This document shows positions 42,957 through 51,967 of a stretch of 64,000 nucleotides of DNA, in pieces. The notes below the pieces were generated by a model. The model saw nothing but the letters and a program-made list of their open reading frames with translations. It did not search any database and was not told the DNA's origin. The stretch comes from Pseudomonadota bacterium (GTDB lineage Bacteria; Myxococcota_A; Polyangia; GCA-2747355). Numbering within the stretch: position 1 is the stretch's first letter; each line of letters begins with the position of its first letter. The position numbers and the translations under genes were made by a program. The stretch covers positions 36,388-100,387 of the forward strand of contig JADJDT010000013.1 of the NCBI GenBank assembly GCA_016702545.1. Reading direction: 5' to 3'.

Positions 42957-44303
42957 TCACCTCGTGACCTCGTGAATGAGCGGCGGCGGGGTGACCGGCT
43001 GCTCGTCCCAACGCAACGCCTGGCGCACGAGCGCCTCGGCCGCCCGCGCGCGCGCCTCGTCCTGGTAGTGCAGCGTCGCGAGCAGCTCGCCGCGCCCGAC
43101 GCGCTGGCCGAGCCGCACCTGCCAGCTCAAGCCGACCGCCGGGTCGATGCGGTCATCGAGCTGCAGCCGACCGGCGCCGAGCCGCAGCGCGGCCCGGCCG
43201 ATCGCCTCGCAGTCGATCGCGGCGAGCACGGCGTCATGCTCGGCGCGCAGCTCGCGCGCGTGGGCCGCGAGCGGCAGGCGTCGCGGGTCGTCGATCACCT
43301 GCACGTCGCCCCCTTGGAGCGCCACGCAGCGCCGCAGCCGCGCCAGGCCGCTGCCGTCGGCGCGCGCCGCTTCGAGCCGCGCCCGCGCCTCGGCCGCGTT
43401 CGAAACCACGCCGCCGAGCAGCAGCATCTCCGTACCGAGCGCGAGCGTCAGCGCCCAGACGTCCTCCGGGCCACCGCCCCGCAGGACCTCGAGGGCCTCG
43501 CGCAGCTCGTTGGCGTTGCCGATCGCGCAGCCGAGCGGCTGGCTCATGTCGCTGAGCACCACCGTGACGCGCTTGCCCGCGGCCGCGCCGATCGCTTGCG
43601 CCGCCTGCGCCAGCGCGCGCGCGCGCGGCTGGGTCTTGAGGAAGGCTCCGCTGCCGACCTTGACGTCGAGCACCAGCGCGTCGATGCCGGCGGCCAGCTT
43701 CTTGCTCATGATGCTGGCGGCGATCAGCGGAATCGACTCGACCGTCGCCGTCACGTCGCGCAGCGCGTAGAGCCGGCGGTCGGCCGGCGCCAGCGCGTCG
43801 CTCTGGCCGGCGAGCACCAGCCCGGCGTCGGCCAAGACGGCGGCGAAGCGTCCCAGGTCGAGGTCGGTGCGCAGGCCGGGGATGGCCGCGAGCTTGTCCA
43901 GCGTGCCGCCGGTGTGACCGAGCCCGCGACCCGAGATCATCGGCACGGCGACCCCGCAGGCTGCGACCAGCGGCGCCAGGCCGAGCGAGATCTTGTCGCC
44001 CACCCCGCCGGTGGAGTGCTTGTCGATCTTGGGCAGCGCGATCGCCGAGAGGTCGGCCACGCGCCCCGAGCGCACCATCGCCGCCGTCAGCGCGGCCAGC
44101 TCCTGCGCATCGAGCCCGCGCCAGTAGATCGCCATCAGCAGGGCAGCGAGCTGGTAGTCGGGCACCGTCCCGGCCGTGACGCCCTCGATCAGCACAGCGA
44201 GCTGCTCGTCGCTCAGTCGCTTGCCATCGCGCTTGGCGCGAATCAGCTCGACGAGCGGCAGCGCGGGGGAGGGCAGCGGCCCCTGGTCGTGCGCACCTAA
44301 CAC
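42957..44303 (-). CDS. deoA: Thymidine/pyrimidine-nucleoside phosphorylase
   Basis: A 448-residue enzyme that converts thymidine (or other pyrimidine nucleosides) and phosphate to base and deoxyribose-1-phosphate. Motifs are KRDGKRLSDEQLAVLIEGVT, KIDKHSTGGVGDKISLGLAP, SGRGLGHTGGTLDKLAAIPG and ALVLDVKVGSGAF. GTG 44303 overlaps the deoB stop by 7 bases. Its product feeds DeoB and DeoC, encoded directly upstream. Confidence 0.93.
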   Translation of the reverse strand: MLGAHDQGPLPSPALPLVELIRAKRDGKRLSDEQLAVLIEGVTAGTVPDYQLAALLMAIYWRGLDAQELAALTAAMVRSGRVADLSAIALPKIDKHSTGGVGDKISLGLAPLVAACGVAVPMISGRGLGHTGGTLDKLAAIPGLRTDLDLGRFAAVLADAGLVLAGQSDALAPADRRLYALRDVTATVESIPLIAASIMSKKLAAGIDALVLDVKVGSGAFLKTQPRARALAQAAQAIGAAAGKRVTVVLSDMSQPLGCAIGNANELREALEVLRGGGPEDVWALTLALGTEMLLLGGVVSNAAEARARLEAARADGSGLARLRRCVALQGGDVQVIDDPRRLPLAAHARELRAEHDAVLAAIDCEAIGRAALRLGAGRLQLDDRIDPAVGLSWQVRLGQRVGRGELLATLHYQDEARARAAEALVRQALRWDEQPVTPPPLIHEVTR

Positions 44304-45505
44304 AGCTCGCCCCAGAAGCTTTGGCCGGCCGCCGGCGCTGCCACGCCGAAGGCCTCGGCCACGGTCGCCGCGACATCGGCGAAGGTCGAGCGCAGCCCCA
44401 GCGCACGCCCCGCTGCCGCCGGCGGCCCGTAGGCCAGCAGCGGCACCTGCTCGCGCGTGTGATCGGTGCCGCGGAAGGTCGGGTCGTTGCCGTGATCGGC
44501 GGTGAGCAGCAGCAGGTCCTCGGGGCCCGTTTCGGCGATGATCGCCGGGAGCGCGGCGTCGAGCTCGCGCAGCGCCGCGGCGAAGCCGGCGGCGTCGCGC
44601 CGATGGCCGTAGAGCGCATCGAAGTCGATCAGGTTGACGAAGATCAGCCCGCGTTCCAGCGCGCGCAGCTGCGTCAGCGTTTGCGCCAGCCCGTCGCGAT
44701 TGCCCGCCGTGCGCCACGACGCGCTCAGGCCGCGGCCGCTGAAGATGTCGCCGATCTTGCCCACCCCGATCACCGGCACGCCGGCCAGCGTGAGCGCCTC
44801 GAGCACCGTCGGTGCGGGCGGCGGCATGCCGTAGTCGTGCCGGTTGTAGGTGCGCACGAAATGCCCGGGCGTGCCGACGTAGGGGCGAGCGATGACGCGA
44901 CCGACCTGCAGCGGGTCGCAGAGGCGCCGCGCGGTCTCGCAGGCGGCGTAGAGCTCCGCCAGCGGGATCAGCTCCTCGTGGGCGGCGAGCTGAAACACGC
45001 TGTCGGCGCTGGTGTAGACGATCCACGCGCCCGTCGCGAGCTGCTGCGGACCGAGCTCCTCGATGATCTCGGTGCCGGAGGCCGGCTTGTTGCCCAGCAC
45101 CGGCCGGCCGGTGGCGCGCACGAAGGCGTCGATCAGCTCGCGCGAGAAGCCGGTGGGGAAGGTGCGGAAGGGCTGCTCCAGCACCAGACCGGTCAGCTCC
45201 CAGTGACCGGTGGTCGTGTCCTTGCCGGCCGCGCGCGGCTGCAGGCGACCGAAGGCGGCCTGTGGCTGCGCACAGGCCGCCACGCCCTCGATCGCCGCGA
45301 TGCGCCCCAGTCCCAAGGTCTCGAGCGTGGGCAGGGAGAGACCGCCCACCGCTGCCGCGGTGTGACCGAGCGTGTCGGCCCCCGCGTCGCCATAGGCCGC
45401 GGCGTCGGCGGCGCCACCACAGCCGCAGCTATCGAGCACCAGGAGCACCACCCGCCGCGCCCGCCGCGCGCTCGAGGGGGTGACGGGTGGCGTGGTGCTG
45501 GCCAT
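44297..45505 (-). CDS. deoB: Phosphopentomutase
   Basis: A 402-residue metal-dependent mutase of the alkaline phosphatase superfamily, interconverting (deoxy)ribose-1- and 5-phosphates. Motifs are VLLVLDSCGCGGAADAAAYG with the catalytic Asp and Thr region (DAGADTLGH), TSADSVFQLAAHEE, FVNLIDFDALYGHRRD and LLTADHGNDPT. It lies 4 bp downstream of deoC and overlaps deoA. Confidence 0.94.
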   Translation of the reverse strand: MASTTPPVTPSSARRARRVVLLVLDSCGCGGAADAAAYGDAGADTLGHTAAAVGGLSLPTLETLGLGRIAAIEGVAACAQPQAAFGRLQPRAAGKDTTTGHWELTGLVLEQPFRTFPTGFSRELIDAFVRATGRPVLGNKPASGTEIIEELGPQQLATGAWIVYTSADSVFQLAAHEELIPLAELYAACETARRLCDPLQVGRVIARPYVGTPGHFVRTYNRHDYGMPPPAPTVLEALTLAGVPVIGVGKIGDIFSGRGLSASWRTAGNRDGLAQTLTQLRALERGLIFVNLIDFDALYGHRRDAAGFAAALRELDAALPAIIAETGPEDLLLLTADHGNDPTFRGTDHTREQVPLLAYGPPAAAGRALGLRSTFADVAATVAEAFGVAAPAAGQSFWGELC

Positions 45506-45508
45506 CGC

Positions 45509-46306
45509 TCAGCGCGCGCCCGCCGCCGGCCGCTCGCCGACGATCGCCGGTCCCATGCTCGTCCCCAACCGCGTTGCGCCGGCCGCCAGCAGCGCCAGGG
45601 CCGCAGCGCGCGAGCGCACCCCGCCGGCCGCCTTGACGCCCAGCGCGCCCCCGACCACCTGGCGCATCAACGCGACATCGGCGACGGTGGCGCCGGCCGC
45701 GGCGAAGCCGGTCGAGGTCTTGACCCACTGCGCGCCCGCCAGCCGCGCGAGCAGGCACGCTACCACCTTCTGTTCCTCGCTCAGCAGCGCGGTCTCGATG
45801 ATCACCTTGACCGAGGCGGACCCCGCTGCCTCGACCACCGCGCGCAGATCGTCGAGCACGGCCTGGTCGTCGCGGTCATTGAGCGCACCGAGGTCGATCA
45901 CCATGTCGAGCTCCTGCGCGCCCCGACGCACGAGCTGGGCCGCCTCGAAGGCCTTGACGGTCCGGCCGCAGGCCCCGAGCGGAAAGCCGACGACGGAGCA
46001 GACGCGCACGGGCGTCCCCGCCAGCAGCTCGCGACAGTCGTCCACGCGCGCGCCGTGCACGCAGACCGCGGCGAAGCCCCAGGTCCGCGCTTCGTCGCAG
46101 AGCTGACGCACCTGCGCGCGGGTGGCGTCCGGTCGCAGCAGCGTGTGATCGATCAGCGCCGCCAGCGCGCGCGCATCGACCGGCAGGGCGTGAACCGCTG
46201 GCGGCGGGGCCGGGGGCAGGTTGGCCACCAGCGGTTGGCCGAGCGCGGCGCCGAGCTGTGCCGCGACGCGGGCGATTTGCAGAGCCTGTCGATCGTGCTC
46301 CGACAT
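45509..46306 (-). CDS. deoC: Deoxyribose-phosphate aldolase
   Basis: A 265-residue class I aldolase splitting deoxyribose-5-phosphate into glyceraldehyde-3-phosphate and acetaldehyde. Motifs are ALIDHTLLRPDATRAQV, FAAVCVHGARV, VCSVVGFPLG and ASVKVIIETALLS. The Schiff-base Lys lies in WVKTSTGFA, and GVKAAGGVRS follows. About 40 N-terminal residues precede the core, slightly longer than usual. It lies 12 bp after dnaB on the same strand. Confidence 0.94.
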   Translation of the reverse strand: MSEHDRQALQIARVAAQLGAALGQPLVANLPPAPPPAVHALPVDARALAALIDHTLLRPDATRAQVRQLCDEARTWGFAAVCVHGARVDDCRELLAGTPVRVCSVVGFPLGACGRTVKAFEAAQLVRRGAQELDMVIDLGALNDRDDQAVLDDLRAVVEAAGSASVKVIIETALLSEEQKVVACLLARLAGAQWVKTSTGFAAAGATVADVALMRQVVGGALGVKAAGGVRSRAAALALLAAGATRLGTSMGPAIVGERPAAGAR

Positions 46307-46318
46307 CGGTCGCTTCCC

Positions 46319-47662
46319 CTACTCGCGCGCGCGGCTCTCGAAGCGCGTGAACTTGCCGAGAAAGACCATCGGGATCGAACCGACGGGCCCGTTGCGCTGC
46401 TTGCCGATGATCAGCTCGGCCTCGGCGCTGCGCTCGGGGCTGTCCTCGCGCGGCGGACGGTGGATGAACATGATCACGTCGGCGTCCTGCTCCAGCGCAC
46501 CCGACTCGCGCAGGTCGCTGAGCTGCGGCTTGCCATCGCGCCGATCCTCGGCGGCGCGCCGGAGCTGTGAGAGCGCCACGACGGGCAGCTGCACCTCTTT
46601 GGCGAGCGCCTTGAGCCCGCGGCTGATCTCGGCGACCTCGCGCTCACGGCTCTCGGTGTTGGCGCGGCCGCGGGCGAGCTGGAGGTAGTCGACGATGATC
46701 AAGCCGAGTTGATCGTCGCGGCTGAAGATCGACTTGTCGGCGCGGAAGCGCCGCGCCTTGGCGCGGATCTCCAGCACCGTCGGCGAGGCGCTGTCGTCGA
46801 TCCAGATCGGTGCCTCGGCGATGCGTCCCGCCGCCCGCGTCAGGCTGATCCAGTCGTCCTGATCGAGAAAGCCGGCGCGGATGCGGCTCGATTCGACGCG
46901 CGCCTCCGAGGCGAGCAAGCGCTCGACCAGCGCCTCGGAACTCATCTCGAGCGAGAAGACCAGCACCGGCACGCCGTGCGCCATCGCCGCGTTCTGCGCC
47001 ATGTTGAGGCAGAGGGCGGTCTTGCCCATGCTGGGGCGCGCGGCCACCAGGATCAGGTCGGAGCGCTGCAGCCCACCGGTCATGCGATCGAGCTCGGGGA
47101 AGCCGGTCGGCACCCCCGTCAGCGCCTCCTTCTTCTCGTAGCGCTTCTCGATCGTGGTGAAGGCCTGCGTCAGCAGGTTGCGCACCCGCACGTAGCCGCT
47201 GCGCGCGGTGCGCTGGCCGAGCTCGAAGACCCGCTGCTCGGCGCTATCGAGAAACTCGGCGACGTTCTCGGGCTCGCTGTAGGCCTCACCCGCGATCCCC
47301 GTCACCCCCTGGATCAACTGCCGGAGCGTCGACTTCTCCCGCACCATTCGCGCGTGGAAGGCGATGTTCTCGGCCGTCGGCACCCGCGTGGCGAGCTCGG
47401 CCAGCCGCGCCGCGCCACCCACCTTCTCCAGCTTCTCGGCGTGGCGCAGTTGCTCCTCGAGCGTGATGATGTCGATCGGCTTGCCCGTCTCCGACAGCCG
47501 CAGCATCGCGGCGAAGATCTCCTGGTGCGCCGGCACGTAGAAGTCCGGCGCGTCGACGAGCTCGATCGCGAGCTGCAGCGCCTCGCGTGGATTGAGCAGG
47601 ATGCCGCCAATGACGGCGGCCTCGGCATCGGCGTTGTGAGGCAGGGCGCGCGCGGTGGCCAT
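46319..47662 (-). CDS. dnaB: Replicative DNA helicase DnaB
   Basis: A 447-residue hexameric fork helicase. The N-terminal domain begins LPHNADAEAAVIGGILLNP. The RecA-like domain has ILVAARPSMGKTALCLNMAQ (Walker A), LGLIIVDYLQL (Walker B), and SQLRRAAEDR and LRESGALEQDADVIMFIHRP (DnaB motifs). The length is typical and no intein is present. It follows rplI, as in many bacteria. Confidence 0.96.
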   Translation of the reverse strand: MATARALPHNADAEAAVIGGILLNPREALQLAIELVDAPDFYVPAHQEIFAAMLRLSETGKPIDIITLEEQLRHAEKLEKVGGAARLAELATRVPTAENIAFHARMVREKSTLRQLIQGVTGIAGEAYSEPENVAEFLDSAEQRVFELGQRTARSGYVRVRNLLTQAFTTIEKRYEKKEALTGVPTGFPELDRMTGGLQRSDLILVAARPSMGKTALCLNMAQNAAMAHGVPVLVFSLEMSSEALVERLLASEARVESSRIRAGFLDQDDWISLTRAAGRIAEAPIWIDDSASPTVLEIRAKARRFRADKSIFSRDDQLGLIIVDYLQLARGRANTESREREVAEISRGLKALAKEVQLPVVALSQLRRAAEDRRDGKPQLSDLRESGALEQDADVIMFIHRPPREDSPERSAEAELIIGKQRNGPVGSIPMVFLGKFTRFESRARE

Positions 47663-47719
47663 GAGCGCAAAGCTCCAAGCGGGGGCTGTCGGCGCGCGGT
47701 GGGCAGCAGAGCCGGGTCG

Positions 47720-48166
47720 CTAGTCGGCCGCGACGACCCAGACCTTCAACGCGGCCGTCATCCCCTTGCCGAGCTGCACCGTCACCGAATGCACGCCCAG
47801 GGTACGGATCGGCTCCGCGAGCTGGATCTTTTTGCGGTCGAGGGTGACACCCTGAGCGGCCAGCGCCGCGGCGATGTCGACGTTGCTGACCGAGCCAAAG
47901 AGCTTCTCTTCTTGGCCGACCTGGCGCGCGATGTTGATCGTGAGCCCTTCGAGCTTGGCCTTGACCGCCATCCCGTCGCGCAGCAGCTTCTGCTCACGCG
48001 TGGCGATCACGCGCTTCTCGTGCTCGAGCTGCTGCAAGCCGCAGCCGGTGGCCGCGACGGCGAGACCGCGCGGAATGAGATAATTGCGCACGAAACCAGC
48101 ACGGGCTTCGACGACCTGCCCGCTCCGGCCCACATGGGGCACGTCTTCTCGGAGGATGACCTGCAT
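47720..48166 (-). CDS. rplI: Ribosomal protein L9
   Basis: A 148-residue large-subunit protein. It starts MQVILREDVPHVGRSGQVVE and continues VRNYLIPRGLAVAAT, with the long connecting helix and the C-terminal domain (IRTLGVHSVTVQLGKGM) intact. It sits 11 bp after rpsR. Confidence 0.96.
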   Translation of the reverse strand: MQVILREDVPHVGRSGQVVEARAGFVRNYLIPRGLAVAATGCGLQQLEHEKRVIATREQKLLRDGMAVKAKLEGLTINIARQVGQEEKLFGSVSNVDIAAALAAQGVTLDRKKIQLAEPIRTLGVHSVTVQLGKGMTAALKVWVVAAD

Positions 48167-48177
48167 CGGACTGGCTC

Positions 48178-48603
48178 CTACTTCCCGGTCACAGCGAAGG
48201 GCATCAGCGCGAGGATACGCGCGCGCTTGATCGCCAGGGCGACCTGTCGCTGGTGCTTGGCGTTGTTCCCGCAGATGCGCCGCGGCACGATCTTGCCGCG
48301 CTCGGTGATGAAGTTGCGCAGCAGCTGCGGATCCTTGTAGTCGATGACGAGGCTCGGATCGGCGAGAAAGCGGTCGACCTTGCGCCGACCGAAGCTGCGC
48401 CGCCGGCCACCACCTCCGAAGCCGCCACCGCCGCCACCGCCGTACCCACCGCCGCCACCGCCGTACCCACCACCGCCGCCGCCGTACCCGCCGCCGCCGC
48501 CACCGTAGCCGCCGCCGCCGCCACCGCCGTAGCCGCCGCCGCCACTACCGCTGCCGCCGGCCTTAGCGTTGCTCCCGGTTTTGTTGCTCGTCTGTTGGCG
48601 CAT
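48178..48603 (-). CDS. rpsR: Ribosomal protein S18 with Gly/Tyr-rich extension
   Basis: A 141-residue protein. The C-terminal ~75 residues are normal S18 (RKVDRFLADPSLVIDYKDPQ, ITERGKIVPRRICGNNAKHQ, RARILALMPF). The first ~67 residues are an added Ser/Gly segment with repeated GGGGGY units, making the protein nearly twice the usual length. The ATG overlaps the rpsF TAA by one base. The repeat is GC-rich DNA and its exact length could be affected by assembly error. Confidence 0.94.
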   Translation of the reverse strand: MRQQTSNKTGSNAKAGGSGSGGGGYGGGGGGGYGGGGGGYGGGGGGYGGGGGGYGGGGGGGFGGGGRRRSFGRRKVDRFLADPSLVIDYKDPQLLRNFITERGKIVPRRICGNNAKHQRQVALAIKRARILALMPFAVTGK

Positions 48604-49211
48604 TACTCTGCCTCCCCTTCGCCGCGAGCGGCGTCTGCCCCAGGCGCCGCAGCGCCCTGCCCGCTGGCCTCGTCGTCCGTGGCTGCCTCGCTCGCCGCAG
48701 CGCGCTTGCGCGGCGGTGCGACGACGTCCACGTCCTCCTCGTCTTCGCCCTCTTCACCCTCGCCCTCGCCCTCGCCCTCGTCGTCGTCGGTCGCGCGTCC
48801 GAGGTAGTAGTCCTCTTCGTCGAGCCGCGTCTCGGCGGCGGCGACGAAGGTCTCACCCGTCACGTCGGTCGGGCGGGCGTCGGGGTTGACGTCGGCGTCG
48901 ATCTTCACCGAGAGGAAGCGGATCACCAGATCCATCAGGCGCAGATTGCGCTCGACCTCGGCCACCAGCGCCGGCGGCGCGAGGTAGCGCCAATAGAGGT
49001 AGATGCCCTTGTGGTGCTTCTCGATCTCATAGGCGAGCTTGCGCTTGCCCCAGTTCTCCACCCGCAGCAGCTTGCCCTGGGCCTGCTCGATCACGTCGCG
49101 AATGCGGCCGTTGACCTGCTGCAGCTGCTCGCTCGTGGCCTCGGGCCGGAGGATATAGATGGTTTCGTATTCGCGCTGGGTTCCGGGTTGGTCGCGCATC
49201 GATTGCAGCAT
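48603..49211 (-). CDS. rpsF: Ribosomal protein S6 with acidic C-terminal extension
   Basis: A 202-residue protein, about twice the usual ~100. Residues 12-110 are S6 (REYETIYILRPEATSEQLQQ, VENWGKRKLAYEIEKHHKGI, LMDLVIRFLSVKID). The rest is a long acidic tail with Glu-Gly repeats (DDDEGEGEGEGEEGEDEEDV) and an Ala-rich end. S6 and S18 bind each other on the small subunit. A C-terminal Glu tail is known in some S6 proteins, but this one is unusually long. Confidence 0.95.
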   Translation of the reverse strand: MLQSMRDQPGTQREYETIYILRPEATSEQLQQVNGRIRDVIEQAQGKLLRVENWGKRKLAYEIEKHHKGIYLYWRYLAPPALVAEVERNLRLMDLVIRFLSVKIDADVNPDARPTDVTGETFVAAAETRLDEEDYYLGRATDDDEGEGEGEGEEGEDEEDVDVVAPPRKRAAASEAATDDEASGQGAAAPGADAARGEGEAE

Positions 49212-49327
49212 GTGTTCTCCTCGCGGTTGTTGAGCCCCCGTTCACGACGGGAGCAAGGAGTCGCGCGCTCGCACCATGCGAGTCGGCGGCCGGCCCCCGC
49301 TGCTGGGCGGTCCGGCTGAGAGCGTGT

Positions 49328-49356
49328 CCGATACCGCTCTCGGCGGAAAAAGGCAA
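49328..49356 (-). promoter_or_regulatory. Candidate promoter of the rpsF operon
   Basis: On the minus strand TTGCCT (49356-49351) and TATCGG (49333-49328) are 17 bp apart, about 120 bp before rpsF. This leaves a ~110-nt leader that could carry an S6:S18 autoregulatory structure, which I could not verify. Confidence 0.35.
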
Positions 49357-49380
49357 GTCCGCGATCCCGCGCCGTGCGGA

Positions 49381-49983
49381 TCATGCCGTCGCCGGCGCGG
49401 GATCCTCGTCGTCGGCACGGTTGTGGCGGTTCATCGCTGCCGTCAGACCCTCACGAATGACCAGCGCCGTGGCCTCGGCCGCGCGTTGCAGGGATCGCTC
49501 GAGCAGCGGGCGATCCGCGGGCGCGAAGCCGCCGAGCACGTGGTCGACGACCGCGCTACCGCGCGGGCGCCCGACGCCGATCCGAACGCGCACGAAGTCC
49601 CCCGCGCCGAGCAGCTCGATCATCGAACGAATGCCGCGGTGCCCGCCGTCACCGCCGCCCCGCTTGACCCTCAGGCGCCCGAGCGGCAGGTCGATGTCAT
49701 CGTGCAAGGCCACGAGCTGGGTGAGCTCGACGCGGTAGAAGTGCGCCGCGGCGACGACGCTCTGGCCGCTCAGATTCATGAAGGTGAGCGGCTTGAGCAG
49801 CACGGCCGCGGCACCCGCGAGCGTGCCGACGGCCGTATCGGCGTTGAGGCGTGGCGCACCGCGCCAGCTCAGGCCGGCCTCCGTGGCCAGCAGCTCGGCC
49901 ACGCGAAAGCCGACGTTGTGCCGGCTGTCTGCGTAACGGCCGCCGGGGTTTCCCAACCCGACGACCAGCCAGCGCCCGCTCAC
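49381..49983 (-). CDS. pth: Peptidyl-tRNA hydrolase
   Basis: A 200-residue enzyme that recycles peptidyl-tRNA. Motifs are WLVVGLGNPGGRYADSRHNV (with the conserved Asn and His), KPLTFMNLSGQSV, LVALHDDIDLPLGRLRVKRG and GGDGGHRGIRSMIE. GTG 49983 is chosen because the corrected rplY frame stops 6 bases before it. The uncorrected sequence reads straight through from rplY into pth, but this depends on one extra T. Confidence 0.94.
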   Translation of the reverse strand: MSGRWLVVGLGNPGGRYADSRHNVGFRVAELLATEAGLSWRGAPRLNADTAVGTLAGAAAVLLKPLTFMNLSGQSVVAAAHFYRVELTQLVALHDDIDLPLGRLRVKRGGGDGGHRGIRSMIELLGAGDFVRVRIGVGRPRGSAVVDHVLGGFAPADRPLLERSLQRAAEATALVIREGLTAAMNRHNRADDEDPAPATA

Positions 49984-49988
49984 GAACG

Positions 49989-50775
49989 CTACTTGCCGCC
50001 GCCCTTGGCCGGTGCGCTGCCCTTGGCCGCTGCGCCGCCCTTTGGCCGCCGCGCCGCCCTTGGCCGCTGCACCCTCAGCTGAGCCCGCTGCCGGGGCCGC
50101 CGCCGCACCTTCGGCCGCACCCTCGCTCGCACCCTCGGCCGCCGCCGTTTCGGCTTCCGTCGCGCGCCGCGGCAGCATCACGCTGGCCAGCGTCTGCTCA
50201 TCGGGCAGACAAACGCGGACCCCTGCGGGGAGCGGTAGCTGACCGACGGAGAGCAGGTCGTTCAGCTTGAGCGGCGTGATGTCGACGACGAAGCGCGCCG
50301 GGATCTTGTCGGGTGGGCACTCGACCTCGAGCGTGCGGAAGACCTGGTTCAGCACACCGCCCAGGATCAGCCCCTCGGGCTTCCCCTCGAGCACCAGCGG
50401 CACGCGGACGCGCACGGGCTTGTCGGGTCGTACGCGGATGAAGTCGACATGCGTCACCGCACGGCTGAGCGGGTGCACCTGATAGGCCTTGAGCAGCACC
50501 TGCTGCCGCTCGGCGGCGGCGGTGGTCGCGCCGCCCGCGGCCGATCCACCCTCCGTCGCGTCCTCGATCGTCAGCTCGATCAAGGTGTTCTCGCGCCGCT
50601 CGGGGTCGAGGGCTGCGTGCAGCTCCGCCGGGCTCAGCGCCAGGGCCACGCTTTCGCCACCGGCCCCGTAGACCACGGCGGGGACCAGCCCGCGCTGACG
50701 CAGCTTGCGCGCCACGCCGGTACCCCGCCCCGCCCGCCGGGTCACACTCAGTTTGCCGATGTGCATGTCAATCAT
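49989..50775 (-). CDS. rplY: Ribosomal protein L25 (CTC family), frame-broken
   Basis: About 261 residues. The N-terminal 5S-rRNA-binding domain (GKLSVTRRAGRGTGVARKLR, then GLVPAVVYG) and the C-terminal CTC domain (VRVRVPLVLEGKPEGLILGG) are present, then a Lys/Ala/Gly-rich tail. In the tail a repeated GGCCAAGGGC unit once reads GGCCAAAGGGC (near 50041-50043). Removing that extra base gives AKGGAAAKGSAPAKGGGK and a stop at 49991-49989. As printed, the frame runs into pth. ATG 50775 follows ACAGGTG. Confidence 0.9.
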
Positions 50776-50793
50776 CTGAACACCTGTCCATCC

Positions 50794-51742
50794 TCACATG
50801 AAGAGCGAGCTGATCGAATCCCCGTGGTGAATGCGTTTGATGGCCTCGGCCAGCAGCTTGGCCACCGACAGCACCTTGATCTTCTCGGTTCCCGGTTTTC
50901 CCCAGCGTCAGCGGGATCGAGTTGGTGACGACCACCACCTCGGCCAGCGGCGAGGCGGCGATGCGCGTCAGCGCCGGCCCCGACAGCACGCCGTGCGCCG
51001 CCGTCGCGAGCACGCGGTTGGCGCCGTTGGCCATCGCGATCTCGGCGGCCTGCGTCAAGATGCCCGCTGTGTCGATCAAATCATCGACGATGACCGCGTC
51101 CTTGCCGCGGACGTCGCCAATCAGGTGCATCGCCTGGCTGACGTTGGGGGCCTCGCGCCGCTTGTCGATGATCGCCAGCGACGCGCCCAGCCGCTTGGAG
51201 AAGGCGCGCGCGCGCTCGACGCCGCCGGCGTCCGGCGAGACCACCGCGACCTCTTGCCCATAGAGGCGCTCGCGCAGGTAGTCGATCAGCACCGGCATCG
51301 AGAACAGGTGATCGAAGGGGATATTGAAGAAGCCCTGGATCTGCCCGGCGTGCAGGTCCATCGACAACATGCGATTGGCGCCTGCGGCCGCGATCAGGTC
51401 GGCGACCAGCTTGGCCGAGATCGGCGTGCGGGGCTTGACCTTGCGGTCCTGGCGGCCGTAGCCGAAGTAGGGCGCGATCGCGATGATCGAGCCGGCCGAC
51501 GCGCGCTTGAGCGCGTCGATCATCACCAGCAGCTCCATCAGGTTCTGGTTGACCGGCGAGCAGGTCGGCTGCACGACGAAGCAGTTGGCGCCGCGCACGT
51601 TCTCACCGATCTCGACGAAGGACTCACCGTCGGAGAAGGCGGTGACGCGCGCCGCGCCCAGCGGCACCTCCATGTGCCGGCAGATCTCCTCGGCCAGCGC
51701 CCGGTTCGCGTTGCCGGTGAAGATGGCGAGAGACCTGAGCAT
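50794..51742 (-). CDS. prs: Ribose-phosphate pyrophosphokinase (frame-broken)
   Basis: Makes PRPP from ribose-5-phosphate and ATP. ATG 51742 (LRSLAIFTGNANRALAEEIC) has GTAGGAG upstream. Motifs are FSDGESFVEIGENVRG, FGYGRQDRKVKPRTPISAKL, MDLHAGQIQGFFNIPFDHL and AVIVDDLIDTAGI (PRPP site). One extra A in a run (complement of GGTTTTCC near 50896-50899) shifts the last ~35 codons. With it removed, the end reads LGKPGTEKIKVLSVAKLLAE and then SISSLFM*, giving the family-typical 315 residues. Confidence 0.95.
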
Positions 51743-51763
51743 GGCCAAGCTCCTACAACCGAG

Positions 51764-51835
51764 TTGGGGCGGCAGGATTCGAACCTGCGAGTGCGGGAAC
51801 CAAAGTCCCGTGACTTGCCACTTGTCGACGCCCCA
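51764..51835 (-). tRNA. tRNA-Gln (UUG anticodon)
   Basis: A 72-nt cloverleaf. Acceptor TGGGGCG pairs with CGCCCCA. The anticodon stem CGGGA/TCCCG holds loop CTTTGGT with anticodon TTG, and the T-arm has GGTTCGAATCC. CCA is not encoded. It lies between ispE and prs on the same strand. Confidence 0.95.
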
Positions 51836-51967
51836 AAGACACAAGCCCCGCGGCGGAGCGAAGCGCTTGCGGCGCCACGCCCTCTGTTCGTTGCGGCCGA
51901 GGTTCTGTCTTCCTTGCAGCCGAGTCGTGGAGCGCTGCCGAATCCGCCCCGTGCCTGCCGCGCACGC

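Noticed and set aside
48395..48545. Possible CRISPR-like or non-coding repeat in rpsR
   Set aside because: The repeats are in-frame GGGGGY codons with no unique spacers, and no cas genes are present.
49381..50775. Apparent fusion of ribosomal protein L25 and peptidyl-tRNA hydrolase
   Set aside because: The read-through depends on one extra T in a repeated CCCTTGG unit near 50042. Removing it gives a normal Lys-rich L25 end, a stop at 49989 and a proper GTG start for pth.
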